From: Pelagibacteraceae bacterium AG-359-E06
GTDB lineage: Bacteria; Pseudomonadota; Alphaproteobacteria; Pelagibacterales; Pelagibacteraceae
Reading direction: 5' to 3'
DNA length: 64,000 bases
Assembly: GCA_003280495.1 (NCBI GenBank)
Contig: QCET01000001.1
Coordinates: forward strand, 1 to 64,000
How positions within the stretch are numbered: the first letter of the stretch is position 1; every line of letters begins with the position of its first letter. Positions 42,148-53,414 of the stretch are shown one piece after another. Both the position numbers and the translations under genes were made by a program. The notes under the pieces were generated by a model that searched no databases, was not told where the DNA came from, and saw nothing but the letters and a program-made list of their open reading frames with translations.

Positions 42148-42416
42148 TTTTGTCTTTTTTTTAATTCCTCCATGACATCCTCGATTTTTATACCATTTGA
42201 CTCCAATAAAACCATCAAGTGATAAATAACATCTGCAGCCTCATGTATTTTATTACTATCCTCCTCAACAGCTTCTATTAACTCTCCAATTTCCTCTTTT
42301 ACTTTGCTAATACAAAGTTTTTTATCGTCAAAGAGTTTTTTTGTATATGAGGCTAGTTCAGGTTTTTCACTTCTCTCACGTATTGTTTTAATTAATTCTT
42401 CTAAAGTTTTGAGCAT
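42144..42416 (-). CDS. hisE: Phosphoribosyl-ATP pyrophosphatase
   Basis: KVKEEIGELIEAVEEDSNKIHEAADVIYHLMVLL; adjacent hisF. Confidence 0.94.
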   Translation of the reverse strand: MLKTLEELIKTIRERSEKPELASYTKKLFDDKKLCISKVKEEIGELIEAVEEDSNKIHEAADVIYHLMVLLESNGIKIEDVMEELKKRQK

Positions 42417-42417
42417 T

Positions 42418-43176
42418 CTATACTCTTACAGAAACATTTTTAGACTTCAAATATTCTTTTGCCTCTTTAATTGAAAATGTACCAAAATGAAAAATAGAGG
42501 CTGCTAAAACTGCACTTGCTCCACCTTTAACAATACCATCTTTAAGGTGGTCTAAGGTTCCAACCCCACCTGATGCTATAACAGGAATATTTATAGCTTT
42601 TGTAATTTTACTTGTGAGTTGAATGTCATACCCTGACTGAGTACCGTCTTTATCCATAGACGTTAGAAGAATTTCCCCAGCTCCATTGCTTTCTGAAATT
42701 TTGGCGTATTCAATTGCATCAATATCAGTTCGTTCTCTTCCGCCGTGGGTATACACGCTCCACTTATTCTCATCAGTTTTTTTTGCATCAATTGCTACAA
42801 CAATACATTGGGATCCAAATCTTTTTGCAGCCTCTTTTATTAAATTGTGATTTTGAACAGCTGCAGTATTGATAGATACTTTGTCTGCTCCACAATTTAG
42901 AAGTTTATTTATATCCTCAATGCTTCTAACACCGCCTCCCACGGTTAAAGGTACAAAGCAATTCTTAGATGTTTTTTTTACAACTTCGTAAATCGTTTCT
43001 CTGTTTTCATTTGAGGCAGTAATATCTAAAAAACAGATTTCGTCAGCTCCACTATCACTGTAAACTTTAGCCTGCTCAACTGGATCTCCAGCATCTTTAA
43101 GCTCAATGAAGTTTATACCTTTAACAACTCTCCCATTTTTTACGTCAAGACAAGGTATAATTCTATTTTTAAGCAT
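42418..43176 (-). CDS. hisF: Imidazole glycerol phosphate synthase subunit HisF
   Basis: [32 protein letters not shown]. Confidence 0.98.
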   Translation of the reverse strand: MLKNRIIPCLDVKNGRVVKGINFIELKDAGDPVEQAKVYSDSGADEICFLDITASNENRETIYEVVKKTSKNCFVPLTVGGGVRSIEDINKLLNCGADKVSINTAAVQNHNLIKEAAKRFGSQCIVVAIDAKKTDENKWSVYTHGGRERTDIDAIEYAKISESNGAGEILLTSMDKDGTQSGYDIQLTSKITKAINIPVIASGGVGTLDHLKDGIVKGGASAVLAASIFHFGTFSIKEAKEYLKSKNVSVRV

Positions 43177-43894
43177 TTAGCTCCTTTGCTAATTCATCAA
43201 GTTTAATATCACCATCATAAATAGCCTTTCCGACAATTATTCCTTCAATTTTCTTGTTTTTAAATGCTTTTGTTTTTTTAATATCATCGATTGAGGAAAC
43301 ACCACCTGAAATTACAATAGGGGAATTAGAAACTTCTGTAATCTTTAAAATTTCATCAAAGTTAGGACTAGTTTTCATTCCATCTTTATTTATGTCTGTG
43401 CAAATTATACGACTAATACCAAAATCATTTACTTCTTTAAGATAATCTAAAGTTTTAATATTCAAATTTTCGGTCCATCCAGAAACTGATAGTTTTCCGT
43501 TTTTTGCATCTAATCCTAAAGCAATTTGGTTATTAAATTGGCCACAAGCCTCTTTTAAGAACTTTTTGTTTTTAATTGCAGCGCTACCTAATATTACTTT
43601 TTCAATTCCTACATCTATATATTCTTTGATGCTATCTATTGATCTAATACCGCCACCAACTTCTATATTAAAATCAAACTTATTCGCTATATCCTTAATA
43701 AGATCTATATTGACTGTTTTGCCAGAAAGTGCACCGTCCAGATCAACAATATGTAAATTTTTAAAACCATGATCATAATATTTCTTGGCTTGTTCAATTG
43801 GTGATGAACTGTATACAGTTTTTTCATCAAACTTACCTTTAATAAGCCTCACACATTTTTTATCTTTTATGTCTATCGCAGGAAAAATTTTCAT
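43169..43894 (-). CDS. hisA: HisA isomerase
   Basis: [31 protein letters not shown]. Confidence 0.98.
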   Translation of the reverse strand: MKIFPAIDIKDKKCVRLIKGKFDEKTVYSSSPIEQAKKYYDHGFKNLHIVDLDGALSGKTVNIDLIKDIANKFDFNIEVGGGIRSIDSIKEYIDVGIEKVILGSAAIKNKKFLKEACGQFNNQIALGLDAKNGKLSVSGWTENLNIKTLDYLKEVNDFGISRIICTDINKDGMKTSPNFDEILKITEVSNSPIVISGGVSSIDDIKKTKAFKNKKIEGIIVGKAIYDGDIKLDELAKELNA

Positions 43895-44521
43895 CTATAA
43901 ATTTATAAAATTTTTAATAATTTGTAATCCTAATTTATCACTTTTTTCAGGGTGAAATTGTGTACCAAATAAATTTTCTTTCTCAATTGAACAAACAACT
44001 CTAGTCGAATAATCAACTGTTGCTGATATTACCGATTTATCTTCAGGTATAAATTCGTAACTATGTACAAAATACATATGAGACTTATTTTCTATACCAT
44101 TATAAATTTTGCTATTTTTCATAAACTCTATCTCATTCCAGCCAATATGTGGAAGTTTATATTTCCCATTCTTATTATCAATTTTAGAAACTTTACCTGG
44201 TATCCAACCAAGTCCTTTTGTTTCAGCTTCTTCATAACCAACGTCTGCAAACATTTGTAATCCTACACAAATACCTAGGAGAGGTTTTTTATTAACTAAC
44301 GCGAAATCTTTTAAAGTATCGACAAGACCACTAATACTATTTAAAGCATCAACACAACTTTTAAATGACCCTTGGCCTGGTAAAACTATTTTATCACTAG
44401 ATTTAATTTGATTTAGATCTTCTGTAACGTTAATATTAATATTGTTTTGTGCCACAGCTTGAAATGAATTTATTACAGAACTAATATTGCCAGACTTATA
44501 ATCGACAATAGTTACATTCAT
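43895..44521 (-). CDS. hisH: Imidazole glycerol phosphate synthase subunit HisH
   Basis: PLLGICVGLQMFAD; FGTQFHPEKS. Confidence 0.97.
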   Translation of the reverse strand: MNVTIVDYKSGNISSVINSFQAVAQNNININVTEDLNQIKSSDKIVLPGQGSFKSCVDALNSISGLVDTLKDFALVNKKPLLGICVGLQMFADVGYEEAETKGLGWIPGKVSKIDNKNGKYKLPHIGWNEIEFMKNSKIYNGIENKSHMYFVHSYEFIPEDKSVISATVDYSTRVVCSIEKENLFGTQFHPEKSDKLGLQIIKNFINL

Positions 44522-44527
44522 TTAAAT

Positions 44528-45115
44528 TTACAAAGCACCTTTTGTTGATGGTATTTTATCTTTCATTCTACTATCTATTTCAACAGCCGACTTTAAAGAT
44601 TTAGCTAATCCTTTAAAGCAAGACTCAATAATATGGTGACTATTATCACCATAAAGATTTTCAACGTGTAATGTTGTGCCAGAGCTTTGGGCAAAAGCGT
44701 GGAACCACTCTTTAAATAATTCCGTATCCATCTCACCAAGTTTTTCAACTTTTAATTTTACATTCCAAACCAAATAAGGTCTGTTTGAAATATCTAGTGA
44801 TACCCTGCTTAAAGTTTCATCCATTGGAACCGTTTCGCTTGCGTATCTTTTAATTCCTTTTTTTTCTCCAAGTGCTTTTTTAATAGCTTCACCAATCGCA
44901 ATGCCGGTATCCTCAGTTGTGTGATGCAAATCAATATGAAGATCGCCTGTTGCTTGGATTTTAAGATCTATAAGGGAGTGCTTGGATACTTGCTCAAGCA
45001 TGTGGTCTAAAAAACCTACACCAGTTTTAATATCATACTCTCCGGTACCGTCTAAATTGACGTCTACAGTTATAGAGGTTTCTTTTGTTTTTCTGACGAT
45101 GTTTGCGGTCCTCAT
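44528..45115 (-). CDS. hisB: Imidazoleglycerol-phosphate dehydratase
   Basis: [48 protein letters not shown]. Start placed at 45115; the longer track ORF overlaps hslV antisense. Confidence 0.96.
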   Translation of the reverse strand: MRTANIVRKTKETSITVDVNLDGTGEYDIKTGVGFLDHMLEQVSKHSLIDLKIQATGDLHIDLHHTTEDTGIAIGEAIKKALGEKKGIKRYASETVPMDETLSRVSLDISNRPYLVWNVKLKVEKLGEMDTELFKEWFHAFAQSSGTTLHVENLYGDNSHHIIESCFKGLAKSLKSAVEIDSRMKDKIPSTKGAL

Positions 45116-45147
45116 AAATAACGTTGTTTTTACAATAATCCGTTTAA

Positions 45148-45186
45148 AATTAATACCTTGAAGATTTGTAATTAATAACCACATAC
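45148..45186 (+). promoter_or_regulatory. Candidate RpoH (sigma-32-like) heat-shock promoter of hslVU
   Basis: AATTAATACCTTGAAG-N15-CCACAT; same 13-mer, same 15-nt gap and same CCACAT as upstream of dnaK. Confidence 0.6.
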
Positions 45187-45200
45187 CATCTATAAGTAAA

Positions 45201-45752
45201 ATGAAGCAAAATATGGACAACAATAATTGGCATGGAACAACAATCGTTCTTATACGAAAAGGGAAGGATGTAGTTGTAGCAGGAGATGGACAAGTAAGTA
45301 TTGGAAACACAGTCATCAAGAAAACAGCCAAAAAAGTCAGAAGAATTGAAAAAAGAGGAGTCATCGCTGGTTTCGCAGGATCAACGGCCGACGCCTTTAC
45401 ATTATTTGAGAGATTAGAAGCAAAATTAGAAAAGCACGGGGGTCAATTAACTCGAGCTGCTGTTGAGTTAGCTAAAGATTGGAGATCGGATAAATATCTT
45501 AGAAGATTAGAGGCATTAATGGCAGTTGCTGATAAAGAAAAAAGTTTCATAATTAGTGGCAATGGAGATGTGTTGGAACCTGAACATGGAATTATAGCAA
45601 TTGGAAGCGGTGGGAATTATGCACTAGCAGCTGCTAGAGCAATGATAGATGACAAAAGTAAAAATGCTGAAGAAGTAGCAAAAAAATCTGTAGAAATTGC
45701 AGCTGATATATGTGTATTCACAAATAACAATATTACAGTAGAAAAATTATAA
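45201..45752 (+). CDS. hslV: ATP-dependent protease subunit HslV
   Basis: [31 protein letters not shown]. Start may be 45213 (MDNNNWHG). Confidence 0.98.
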   Translation: MKQNMDNNNWHGTTIVLIRKGKDVVVAGDGQVSIGNTVIKKTAKKVRRIEKRGVIAGFAGSTADAFTLFERLEAKLEKHGGQLTRAAVELAKDWRSDKYLRRLEALMAVADKEKSFIISGNGDVLEPEHGIIAIGSGGNYALAAARAMIDDKSKNAEEVAKKSVEIAADICVFTNNNITVEKL

Positions 45753-47071
45753 TGGAAGTAGAGCACAAGATAGTTTCATTCTCTCCAAGAGAAATTGTTT
45801 CGGAACTCGATAGATTTGTAATTGGTCAAGCTGAGGCTAAAAGAGCTGTGGCTATAGCTTTGAGGAATAGATGGCGAAGACAAGAGCTACCTGATGATAT
45901 GAGAGAAGAAGTGCTTCCAAAAAATATATTAATGGTTGGTCCAACAGGTGTTGGTAAAACTGAAATATCAAGAAGACTTTCAAAATTAGCACAAGCGCCA
46001 TTTATAAAAGTAGAAGCCACAAAATTTACAGAAGTTGGCTATGTTGGAAAAGACGTAGAGCAAATTATTAGAGATCTTATTGAGATTGCAATATCGCTGG
46101 TCAAAGAGAAAAAAAGGAAAGAAGTGAAAGCAAAGGCACAAGTTTCTGCAGAAGAAAGAGTTTTAGACGCTCTTGTTGGTAAAAATGCGAGTGTAGCAAC
46201 TAGAGAAAGTTTTAGAAAAAGATTAAGAGCTGGAGATTTAGATAAAAATACTATCGAACTTTCAGTTCAAGATAATCCTCAAATGCCTTCGTTTGAAATT
46301 CCAGGCATGCAAGGAGGTGTAGGCATGGTCAGTATTGGGGATATATTTGGTAAGGGTTTAGGTGGTAAGAAAAAAAAGAAAAAAATGACAGTCAACGAGT
46401 CTTTTGAATATTTAATACAAGAGGAGTCCGACAAACTTATTGATCAAGATCAGATATTAAAAGAAGCAAAATTTGCAGCAGAAAATAATGGAATAGTTTT
46501 TTTAGATGAGATAGATAAAGTTTCTGCACGAAGTGATAGGACTGGAGCTGATGTTTCTAGAGAGGGTGTACAAAGAGATCTATTACCTTTAATTGAAGGA
46601 ACAACCGTCAATACAAAACATGGTCCGATTAAAACTGATCATATTTTGTTTATTGCTTCAGGTGCTTTCCAACTGGCCAAGCCGTCTGATCTTTTACCTG
46701 AATTACAGGGTAGATTGCCGATAAGAGTAGAATTAAAAGCGCTAAGTAAAGAAGATTTTGTTAAGATTTTAAAAGAGCCTGATAACAGTTTAATAAAACA
46801 ATATAAAGCATTAATGAAAACTGAGAAAGTGAATCTTAAATTTACTGAAGATGGTATTGAAGCTTTAGCAGATATTTCAACGCACATTAACTCAACAATA
46901 GAAAATATTGGCGCAAGAAGATTACATACAATTCTTGAAAAAGTTTTAGATGAGATAAGTTTCACTGCTCCAGATAAAGCTGGCGAAGAAATCGTGGTGG
47001 ATAAGAAATATATCGAGAAACATTTAGGGGATATTACAAAAGATAAAGACTTGTCTAAATTCATTCTCTAA
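45752..47071 (+). CDS. hslU: ATP-dependent protease ATPase subunit HslU
   Basis: [48 protein letters not shown]. Confidence 0.99.
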   Translation: MEVEHKIVSFSPREIVSELDRFVIGQAEAKRAVAIALRNRWRRQELPDDMREEVLPKNILMVGPTGVGKTEISRRLSKLAQAPFIKVEATKFTEVGYVGKDVEQIIRDLIEIAISLVKEKKRKEVKAKAQVSAEERVLDALVGKNASVATRESFRKRLRAGDLDKNTIELSVQDNPQMPSFEIPGMQGGVGMVSIGDIFGKGLGGKKKKKKMTVNESFEYLIQEESDKLIDQDQILKEAKFAAENNGIVFLDEIDKVSARSDRTGADVSREGVQRDLLPLIEGTTVNTKHGPIKTDHILFIASGAFQLAKPSDLLPELQGRLPIRVELKALSKEDFVKILKEPDNSLIKQYKALMKTEKVNLKFTEDGIEALADISTHINSTIENIGARRLHTILEKVLDEISFTAPDKAGEEIVVDKKYIEKHLGDITKDKDLSKFIL

Positions 47072-48831
47072 TTGTTTGAAATCCATAGAGTTTCAAAAGG
47101 CTTTAATCTAATACTGTTTTTGCAATTAATTTTTGTTTTAGGGTTGATCAAATCTCTCCAAGTTTCATTTTTAATTAAATTTAATCTATTAAGATTAAAT
47201 TCAACACTCTCTGAAGTTATATTTGTAACTGAGAATATACTTTGTCTTTTATCCTTGCTTTGTCTCCACAAACCATAGATTTTTTTTCCGAGATCTAAAG
47301 TATATTGCGTAGCATTTGGGTGGAAGGCTTCTTGATTTTTTCTTATTTTAAGTAATCTCATTATCTCACTAAATACAATGCTTTCTTTTGAGTTTTTTTT
47401 TCCAAGTTTTTTTTGTAGATTGAAAAGGTCCCACTTATGTCTATTTAAATCACGATTTTTTTTAGAAATCTTAAACTTAGATATGTCATTTGAGGTTCCA
47501 AATAGTGAATTAAAATAAATACCAGGTATCCCTTCTAGGGAAAACATAATGGCATGTGCCGCTAAAAATCTTTTTATTTTATAATTTCCTTTTTTGTCAT
47601 AATCAGTCCTGCTCAAAAGATCAAATAACGTAATGTTAGCTTCATAGATTTTTTTTCCTTTGCCTTGAATTTTCCTGTATGAAAATTTACCATTGTTCTT
47701 CTTAATTCTTGAAAACATTTTATTCGATTGAAGTTCATTAAGAATCCCTTCGATTGGTCTCATGCCGATACCGTCATGCGATGCTAAAAAATTTAAATAA
47801 GTGTTTCCATTTCTTGCAGGTGGCATCGATTTGCTCCAATTCGACATTTGAGAACTGTCTTCAAATAATAATGTGTAAGCAACTAGGGGAGGCAAAGAAA
47901 AGTTATAAATCCAGTGAGCTTCGTCATTGTTTCCAAAGTAGCTCAAATTTTGTTTTCCTGGAAGGTTAGTCTCTGTAACAATCCAAGATCTAGTATTTAA
48001 TCTCTCCAAGATTAATCTAAAAAGTTTTATAATTTGATGCGTTTGAGGTAGGTTTACGCACTCTGTGTTAGTTTCTTTCCAAAGGTATCCAACTGCATCC
48101 AATCTAAAAATTGAAATTCCTTTACTTATGAAAGTCATCATAATTTTTACAAAGTCTATTAAGACATCTGGATTTTTAAAATTAAGGTCAACTTGATCTG
48201 GACTAAAAGTACACCAAAGTTTTTTTTGACTGTCATACATTTTAAATTTTTGCAGTAAAGGATGTTCTCTTGGTCTTATAACTTTCTTAGTATTAAATTT
48301 TCTATCAACAGAAAAGAAATAGTCTTTTCCTGGATCTTTATTCTTAAGAAAATTCCTAAACCATACACCTTTCGATGAGGCATGATTTATAACTATATCG
48401 GCCATTATATTTGCATCCTTTGACAATCTTTTAATATGATCCCAGTTACCGAACCTTTTATCGATCACGTTGTGATCTTTGACTGCGAAACCACTATCGC
48501 TACTCGATGGAAAAAAGGGGAGAAAATGAATACAGTTAAAATTCTGTTTAAGCCTTTTTTTAAAAAAACTATTGAATATATCTAATGTATTTTTTTCTCC
48601 TTTTATCTTAAGATTGTCCGCATAGCATATTAATAAAATAGTTTTTTCTGAACAAATATCTTCTTTCTTACTTAACTTAATATTTTGATTAAAGTCTTTA
48701 ATAAGTTCGTTAATTTTTCTTGTATAGTAATAAGTATTAATTTCTGGATCTACTGATTTATATATTTGGATTATTTTTGATTGAATATCATCCTTAATCA
48801 ACTGAGATACTTTACTTGAATTTTTCATCAT
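47068..48831 (-). CDS. GH13 sucrose phosphorylase-like enzyme, probable glucosylglycerate phosphorylase
   Basis: [49 protein letters not shown]; overlaps GpgS-like gene. Confidence 0.82.
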   Translation of the reverse strand: MMKNSSKVSQLIKDDIQSKIIQIYKSVDPEINTYYYTRKINELIKDFNQNIKLSKKEDICSEKTILLICYADNLKIKGEKNTLDIFNSFFKKRLKQNFNCIHFLPFFPSSSDSGFAVKDHNVIDKRFGNWDHIKRLSKDANIMADIVINHASSKGVWFRNFLKNKDPGKDYFFSVDRKFNTKKVIRPREHPLLQKFKMYDSQKKLWCTFSPDQVDLNFKNPDVLIDFVKIMMTFISKGISIFRLDAVGYLWKETNTECVNLPQTHQIIKLFRLILERLNTRSWIVTETNLPGKQNLSYFGNNDEAHWIYNFSLPPLVAYTLLFEDSSQMSNWSKSMPPARNGNTYLNFLASHDGIGMRPIEGILNELQSNKMFSRIKKNNGKFSYRKIQGKGKKIYEANITLFDLLSRTDYDKKGNYKIKRFLAAHAIMFSLEGIPGIYFNSLFGTSNDISKFKISKKNRDLNRHKWDLFNLQKKLGKKNSKESIVFSEIMRLLKIRKNQEAFHPNATQYTLDLGKKIYGLWRQSKDKRQSIFSVTNITSESVEFNLNRLNLIKNETWRDLINPKTKINCKNSIRLKPFETLWISNN

Positions 48832-50032
48832 CTGCTCTCACGGCCTCTTTAAGATTTGATAAAGTTGAAGGTAATGCACTACTTACTCGACTCCAAGTTG
48901 GTATGAAGGGTGTTTCCATCGGATTTTCAAAAAAACTTTCACCCGCTTTCATGATATTATAGGCAAAAAGTTCAACAGCTTTTTCTTCTGAATGTCTATC
49001 GAAAGACAAGCCATTCATAACTGCATCGCTTTTGTAAATATCAATCATATCTAAAGCAGATCTGTAGTAAGTTGCTTTAATTGATCTGAATGTTTCCAAA
49101 CTGAATGAGTTTCCCTGAGTTGCTAATTTTCTTATTAATGTTTTAATAATATCAATAGACATTCTTGACAATCCCTTGCTATCGTCCTCTGTTGATAAAT
49201 CTTGGTGTTTGTGGTCATAGGCATCCGCTAAATCAATTTGACATATTAAATTAGATGAGAAATTTCTTTGCATTTCTGATAAGATTCCTATTTCCATTCC
49301 CCAATCAGTAGGAATTCTTAATTCCCTTAGTAAATCTTTTTTAAGAGAAAACTCTCCAGCAAGTGGATATTTAAAAGATTTCATAAATTCCAAATACTCA
49401 TTTTTTCCGATTGTTTTTTCCATTGCTACTAATAGAGGGTAAACCAATAATCTTGATGCCCTGCCATTTAATTTGCCTTTAGCATAACGTGGATAATATC
49501 CTTTGCAGAATTCATAATTAAAATTTGGATTGGCAACTGGATAAAATAACTTAGCCAATAACCTTCTCTCATAAGTAATGATATCGCAATCGTGGAGCGC
49601 TATTGCATCTGCTTCACCTCTGGCGAGAGCCATGCCTACGCAATACCAAACATTTCTTCCTTTCCCCATTTCTTTAGGAGCCAATCCTTTGACTTTAAGT
49701 TCATTGTCAATTTTCTTTAAATTCGGTCCGTCGTTCCACAATATTGAAAAAGGCAACTTTAATTTTTTAAAAAAACTCCAAGCTTTTTTAGCTTGGCTTT
49801 CGGTTGCTTTGTCCAAACCAATTATAATATGGTTAATATAATCAGTTTTATTAATTTCATCTAATATTTTTGGTAATGCTTTTCCTTCTAACTCTGAAAA
49901 TAAACACGGCAAAATTAATTCCATGTTAGTTTTTTTTGATATTGTAGACAGCTCTTTTTCTAATTCTTCTGTTTCTCTAATTTTGAAATCATGTAAATTT
50001 GCAACTATTCCATCTTGTGAAAAATCTGTCAT
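48812..50032 (-). CDS. gpgS: Glucosyl-3-phosphoglycerate synthase (GpgS/GT81-like)
   Basis: LILPCLFSELEGKALPKIL, GKGRNVWYCVGMALARGEADAIALHDCDI, PLAGEFSLKKDLLRELRIPTDWGMEIGIL. Confidence 0.88.
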   Translation of the reverse strand: MTDFSQDGIVANLHDFKIRETEELEKELSTISKKTNMELILPCLFSELEGKALPKILDEINKTDYINHIIIGLDKATESQAKKAWSFFKKLKLPFSILWNDGPNLKKIDNELKVKGLAPKEMGKGRNVWYCVGMALARGEADAIALHDCDIITYERRLLAKLFYPVANPNFNYEFCKGYYPRYAKGKLNGRASRLLVYPLLVAMEKTIGKNEYLEFMKSFKYPLAGEFSLKKDLLRELRIPTDWGMEIGILSEMQRNFSSNLICQIDLADAYDHKHQDLSTEDDSKGLSRMSIDIIKTLIRKLATQGNSFSLETFRSIKATYYRSALDMIDIYKSDAVMNGLSFDRHSEEKAVELFAYNIMKAGESFFENPMETPFIPTWSRVSSALPSTLSNLKEAVRADDEKFK

Positions 50033-50049
50033 ATTTTAATTTTAAAGAA

Positions 50050-50850
50050 TTAATGTATTTTTTCCAGAACCATTTTGACTACTTCCATCCATCCAATTGG
50101 AGCTTCTTTAGTTGATATTGTGTATTTATCTCTATTTAATAGATTTTGATTATTTTTATTTTTTATAAGACATGGAAAATCAACATAATCTAACATTTCT
50201 AAGTCATTTGGACTATCTCCAATTCCAATTGTAATGACATCTTTAAAATCTTGAAAATTGCTAAGTACATTTAAGGTTTTTTTAACAGCAATTGATTTAT
50301 TAACATTATCTCCAATTGAAAAAACTCTTCCACCTTGATTAATTGCGAGACCCAACTTCTTACAAGCAATATTTAATTGTTCAATTGCCTCTTTTCCTCC
50401 ATTAAAATTAATTAGGAAAGTATAATTTCTATTCATAGAAGCTTCGAGTTTTTTTTTATTTAAACCTAAAATTTTAGTTTGTTTTTCAATATCCATTTCA
50501 GATAACAAACTGCAATATGATAATAATTTAGTATTAATATTTTCTACGAAAATTTTTTGAATTTCAGCTAAAGGTCTCGCAAGAATAATTTTTTTTGAAA
50601 TATCTGGTTTTAAAATATCTAGATTATGTATAGAAGATCCATTTTCTGAAATATATGGTATGTTATAATTTAACTCATTAATAAATTGTTGTATCTCCAG
50701 TTCTGTTTTGCTTGAGGTTGGGATCAGTTTTATTCCACTATTCAAACACTTTAAAAGAAAATTTTTAATTTCGTCAAATTTAAAGGTTTCATTATTTAAT
50801 AAAGATCCATCTAAATCTGTAAATATAAAAACTTTTTTTTTTTGACTCAT
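50050..50850 (-). CDS. HAD-IIB phosphatase, mannosyl/glucosyl-3-phosphoglycerate phosphatase-like
   Basis: FIFTDLDGSLLN; IPTSSKTELEIQ; YISENGSSIH; TIGIGDSPNDLEML. Confidence 0.85.
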   Translation of the reverse strand: MSQKKKVFIFTDLDGSLLNNETFKFDEIKNFLLKCLNSGIKLIPTSSKTELEIQQFINELNYNIPYISENGSSIHNLDILKPDISKKIILARPLAEIQKIFVENINTKLLSYCSLLSEMDIEKQTKILGLNKKKLEASMNRNYTFLINFNGGKEAIEQLNIACKKLGLAINQGGRVFSIGDNVNKSIAVKKTLNVLSNFQDFKDVITIGIGDSPNDLEMLDYVDFPCLIKNKNNQNLLNRDKYTISTKEAPIGWMEVVKMVLEKIH

Positions 50851-51281
50851 TTTTTTAAAAAAACAATTATGGCTCCATCACCTCCATATTTTTGTGGTGC
50901 TTCATTTATGCTAACGATTTTATCCCTATATTCATTTTTAATAAACTCTGGGATAGCATATTTAAGAAGTCTTAAATCTTTTGATGCGTAAGGATCTGCT
51001 TCATAATTAGAGTGTAAACCTTTCCCAGTGATAAATAAAATTTTGCGCTTTTTTGTATTAATCGCTAAATCAATGGACTCTGATACTTTTTCAAATGCAT
51101 CCTTAACTTTAAAACCGTGTAAATCAATTTTTATATCAAAAAAAAAATTATTATTAACGATAAGCTTTTGATCTTTCAAATCTTTATCTTCTACAGATTT
51201 AATGTTTTTGATAAAATCTTGCCAATCTTTTTGATCTTGTTTAGTGATTTTAGTGCTTGGTTTCTTTTTCGTCACCATCAC
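50847..51281 (-). CDS. Smr-domain protein
   Basis: IDLHGFKVKDAFEKVSESIDLA; ILFITGKGLHS. Confidence 0.9.
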   Translation of the reverse strand: MMVTKKKPSTKITKQDQKDWQDFIKNIKSVEDKDLKDQKLIVNNNFFFDIKIDLHGFKVKDAFEKVSESIDLAINTKKRKILFITGKGLHSNYEADPYASKDLRLLKYAIPEFIKNEYRDKIVSINEAPQKYGGDGAIIVFLKK

Positions 51282-51861
51282 TTGAAAGTTCTGTTAAATA
51301 CCAAGTTGGATTTTTATCTTTTAAATCTTTTTCGAATATCCAAACGTCTGTAACAGTCTTAATCTTTTCAGGATCGCCTTCTATTACCATACCAGAATTG
51401 TTTTTTAGACAGTTAACAATTTCACTAGTAAACTTTGTTTTTATTTTATAATGTGAGTCTTCTTTGTCTATCTTAGCAATTTTTGTTTCTTTGATACCAA
51501 TAAAAGTTAACTCAGAGGTAATTTGTTTTGTCTTTCTTTCATCTATAATTTTAGAAAATTCACTATAAAGATTTTCTGTAAGGAGAGGTTTTAAGGAATT
51601 TTTATCACCTTTTGCAAAAGCTCCAATGATCATTTCATATGCAGCTTCAGCACCTTTTATAAAATCTTTTTTATCAAAAGTTTCTTTGTCTTTTTTTAAA
51701 TTAGTTGGGTTAATTGAAAAACTTTCTTTATTTTCATTAAACCTAGGCTTTATCGGAATATCGTCTGCACCTTTGCCAAGAACGTTTCTTAAACGTAAAA
51801 AAATGAAACCAGCTAACATTGCTAGAAGAATTATGTCGATATATCCAAAATTTTCAGTCAT
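51250..51861 (-). CDS. Tim44/TimA-domain protein
   Basis: N-terminal TM IDIILLAMLAGFIFLRLRNVLG; FIKGAEAAYEMIIGAFAKGDKNSLKPLL. Confidence 0.9.
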   Translation of the reverse strand: MTENFGYIDIILLAMLAGFIFLRLRNVLGKGADDIPIKPRFNENKESFSINPTNLKKDKETFDKKDFIKGAEAAYEMIIGAFAKGDKNSLKPLLTENLYSEFSKIIDERKTKQITSELTFIGIKETKIAKIDKEDSHYKIKTKFTSEIVNCLKNNSGMVIEGDPEKIKTVTDVWIFEKDLKDKNPTWYLTELSSDGDEKETKH

Positions 51862-51912
51862 TACTTGTAATTATAAAAAAAATAATTATCTCTTGATAAT
51901 AGATTAAACACA

Positions 51913-52326
51913 ATGCAATTTACACTACTATTTTTAATATTTGTTCCATTAATAGAGATCTACTTTATGATTAAAATAGGTGCTTTTATTGGAGCTTTCA
52001 ATACCATAATGGCGACGCTTTTAACCGCAGGTATAGGGTTATATTTTGTGAAACAACAAGGTTTAGCAACTGTTTACTCCGCTTTAAATTCAATTGGACG
52101 AAACAATTCACCTATATTTGAAATTCTAGGTGCCTTCTGCTTAGTAATTGCAGCTATATGCTTGATCATCCCTGGATTTATAACGGATGTTCTCGGCGCT
52201 TTGCTTGTAATACCAATAACTAGAAAAATTTTTTTAAGATTTTTTGTTAAAAAGAATTCCAACAATCAAAACGACAAAAGTAAAGTTATAGATATTAATC
52301 CTGAGGATATTGATGAACGAAAATAA
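51913..52326 (+). CDS. fxsA: FxsA-family membrane protein
   Basis: LLFLIFVPLIEIYFMIKIGAFIGAFNTI; LIIPGFITDVLGALLVIP. Confidence 0.92.
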   Translation: MQFTLLFLIFVPLIEIYFMIKIGAFIGAFNTIMATLLTAGIGLYFVKQQGLATVYSALNSIGRNNSPIFEILGAFCLVIAAICLIIPGFITDVLGALLVIPITRKIFLRFFVKKNSNNQNDKSKVIDINPEDIDERK

Positions 52327-52750
52327 CAATAACAAATACGAAGTAATTGCAAGATATATAAAAGACGTTTCTTTTGAAATTCCAACACCAGAAGCTTTCG
52401 TAGATGCAGCTAAAAATCTTGGAACATATATTACAAAAATAGATTTTAAGAGTAACCCTTATAAAGGTAATTTAGTCGAATTAAATTGCAAACTTATAAT
52501 AGAAGCACCGGAGAACATAAAAAACAAAATAAGATCAGAAATTGTTATGGCGATTGTTTTTAAAATAATAGATACTAAACTAACACCTGACGAAATAAAA
52601 AAAATCGTTTTGGTAACAATACCCTCTGAAAACTTCGATTTTATTAAGAGTGTAGTGACCGATTTATTTCAAAAATCAGGATTTAAAAACTTTAATTTCA
52701 ACAAAGAAATTAATTTCGAGGCTTTATATAACCAACAAAAAACTAACTAA
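52310..52750 (+). CDS. secB: SecB chaperone (start at first or second Met)
   Basis: Position fxsA/secB/dnaQ and IARYIKDVSFEIPTPEAF motif. Confidence 0.88.
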   Translation: MMNENNNNKYEVIARYIKDVSFEIPTPEAFVDAAKNLGTYITKIDFKSNPYKGNLVELNCKLIIEAPENIKNKIRSEIVMAIVFKIIDTKLTPDEIKKIVLVTIPSENFDFIKSVVTDLFQKSGFKNFNFNKEINFEALYNQQKTN

Positions 52751-53414
52751 GAATAAAAGACTTTGGGATATTCTTTTTCAAAAAGCTTTTATGTTCTTTT
52801 ACTTCTTCCTCTGAAATTTCTACAATAATTCCTTTTCTGTTTTTTAGATCTATTAGATCGTTGTTTGATGTATTTGTATCCTTAATTGATAAATCAAATG
52901 TTGGTTCTTTTTTATCAAGTAAATCAATGTATACTTTTGTTAATAAGTCACAATCAAGGAGTGCAGAGTGTTTCTCTCTTCTGGAATTATCAATTTTAAA
53001 TCTTTTGCATAAAGCATCTAAACTATTTTGTAGACCTGGAAATTTATCTCTTGCTATAAATAAAGTATCAACCACTCTTTCCTTGCCTAGCACTCCTAAA
53101 TCTGCATCTTTTAATTCTTTATTTAAAAATGCTAAATCAAAATCAGCATTATGTATTACCAATTTTGAGTCTTTGATAAAATCCAAAAATTCTTTAGCAA
53201 CCTCTTTAAACTTAGGCTTGTCGTTTAGAAACTCACTTGTAATACCATGTGTTTGATAAGCTCCTTCTGTAATTTTCATTTCTGGGTTTATAAACGTATG
53301 AAACTTTTTACCTGTGGGAGTGTGATTATCAAGTTCAATACACGCAATTTCAATAATCTTATCTGTGGAAGGAGTAAGACCTGTAGTCTCGGTATCAAGT
53401 ATAATTTCAATCAT
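52743..53414 (-). CDS. dnaQ: DNA polymerase III epsilon subunit
   Basis: IILDTETTGLTP; VIHNADFDLAFLN; HSALLDCDLL. Confidence 0.97.
   Translation of the reverse strand: MIEIILDTETTGLTPSTDKIIEIACIELDNHTPTGKKFHTFINPEMKITEGAYQTHGITSEFLNDKPKFKEVAKEFLDFIKDSKLVIHNADFDLAFLNKELKDADLGVLGKERVVDTLFIARDKFPGLQNSLDALCKRFKIDNSRREKHSALLDCDLLTKVYIDLLDKKEPTFDLSIKDTNTSNNDLIDLKNRKGIIVEISEEEVKEHKSFLKKNIPKSFILS

Noticed and set aside
45116-45364. Extended N-terminus of the hisB track ORF
   Set aside because: Upstream residues are antisense to hslV and its promoter; HisB homology begins at MRTANIVRK (45115).
46639-47064. 141-aa antisense ORF in hslU
   Set aside because: Shadow ORF; the sense frame is clearly HslU.
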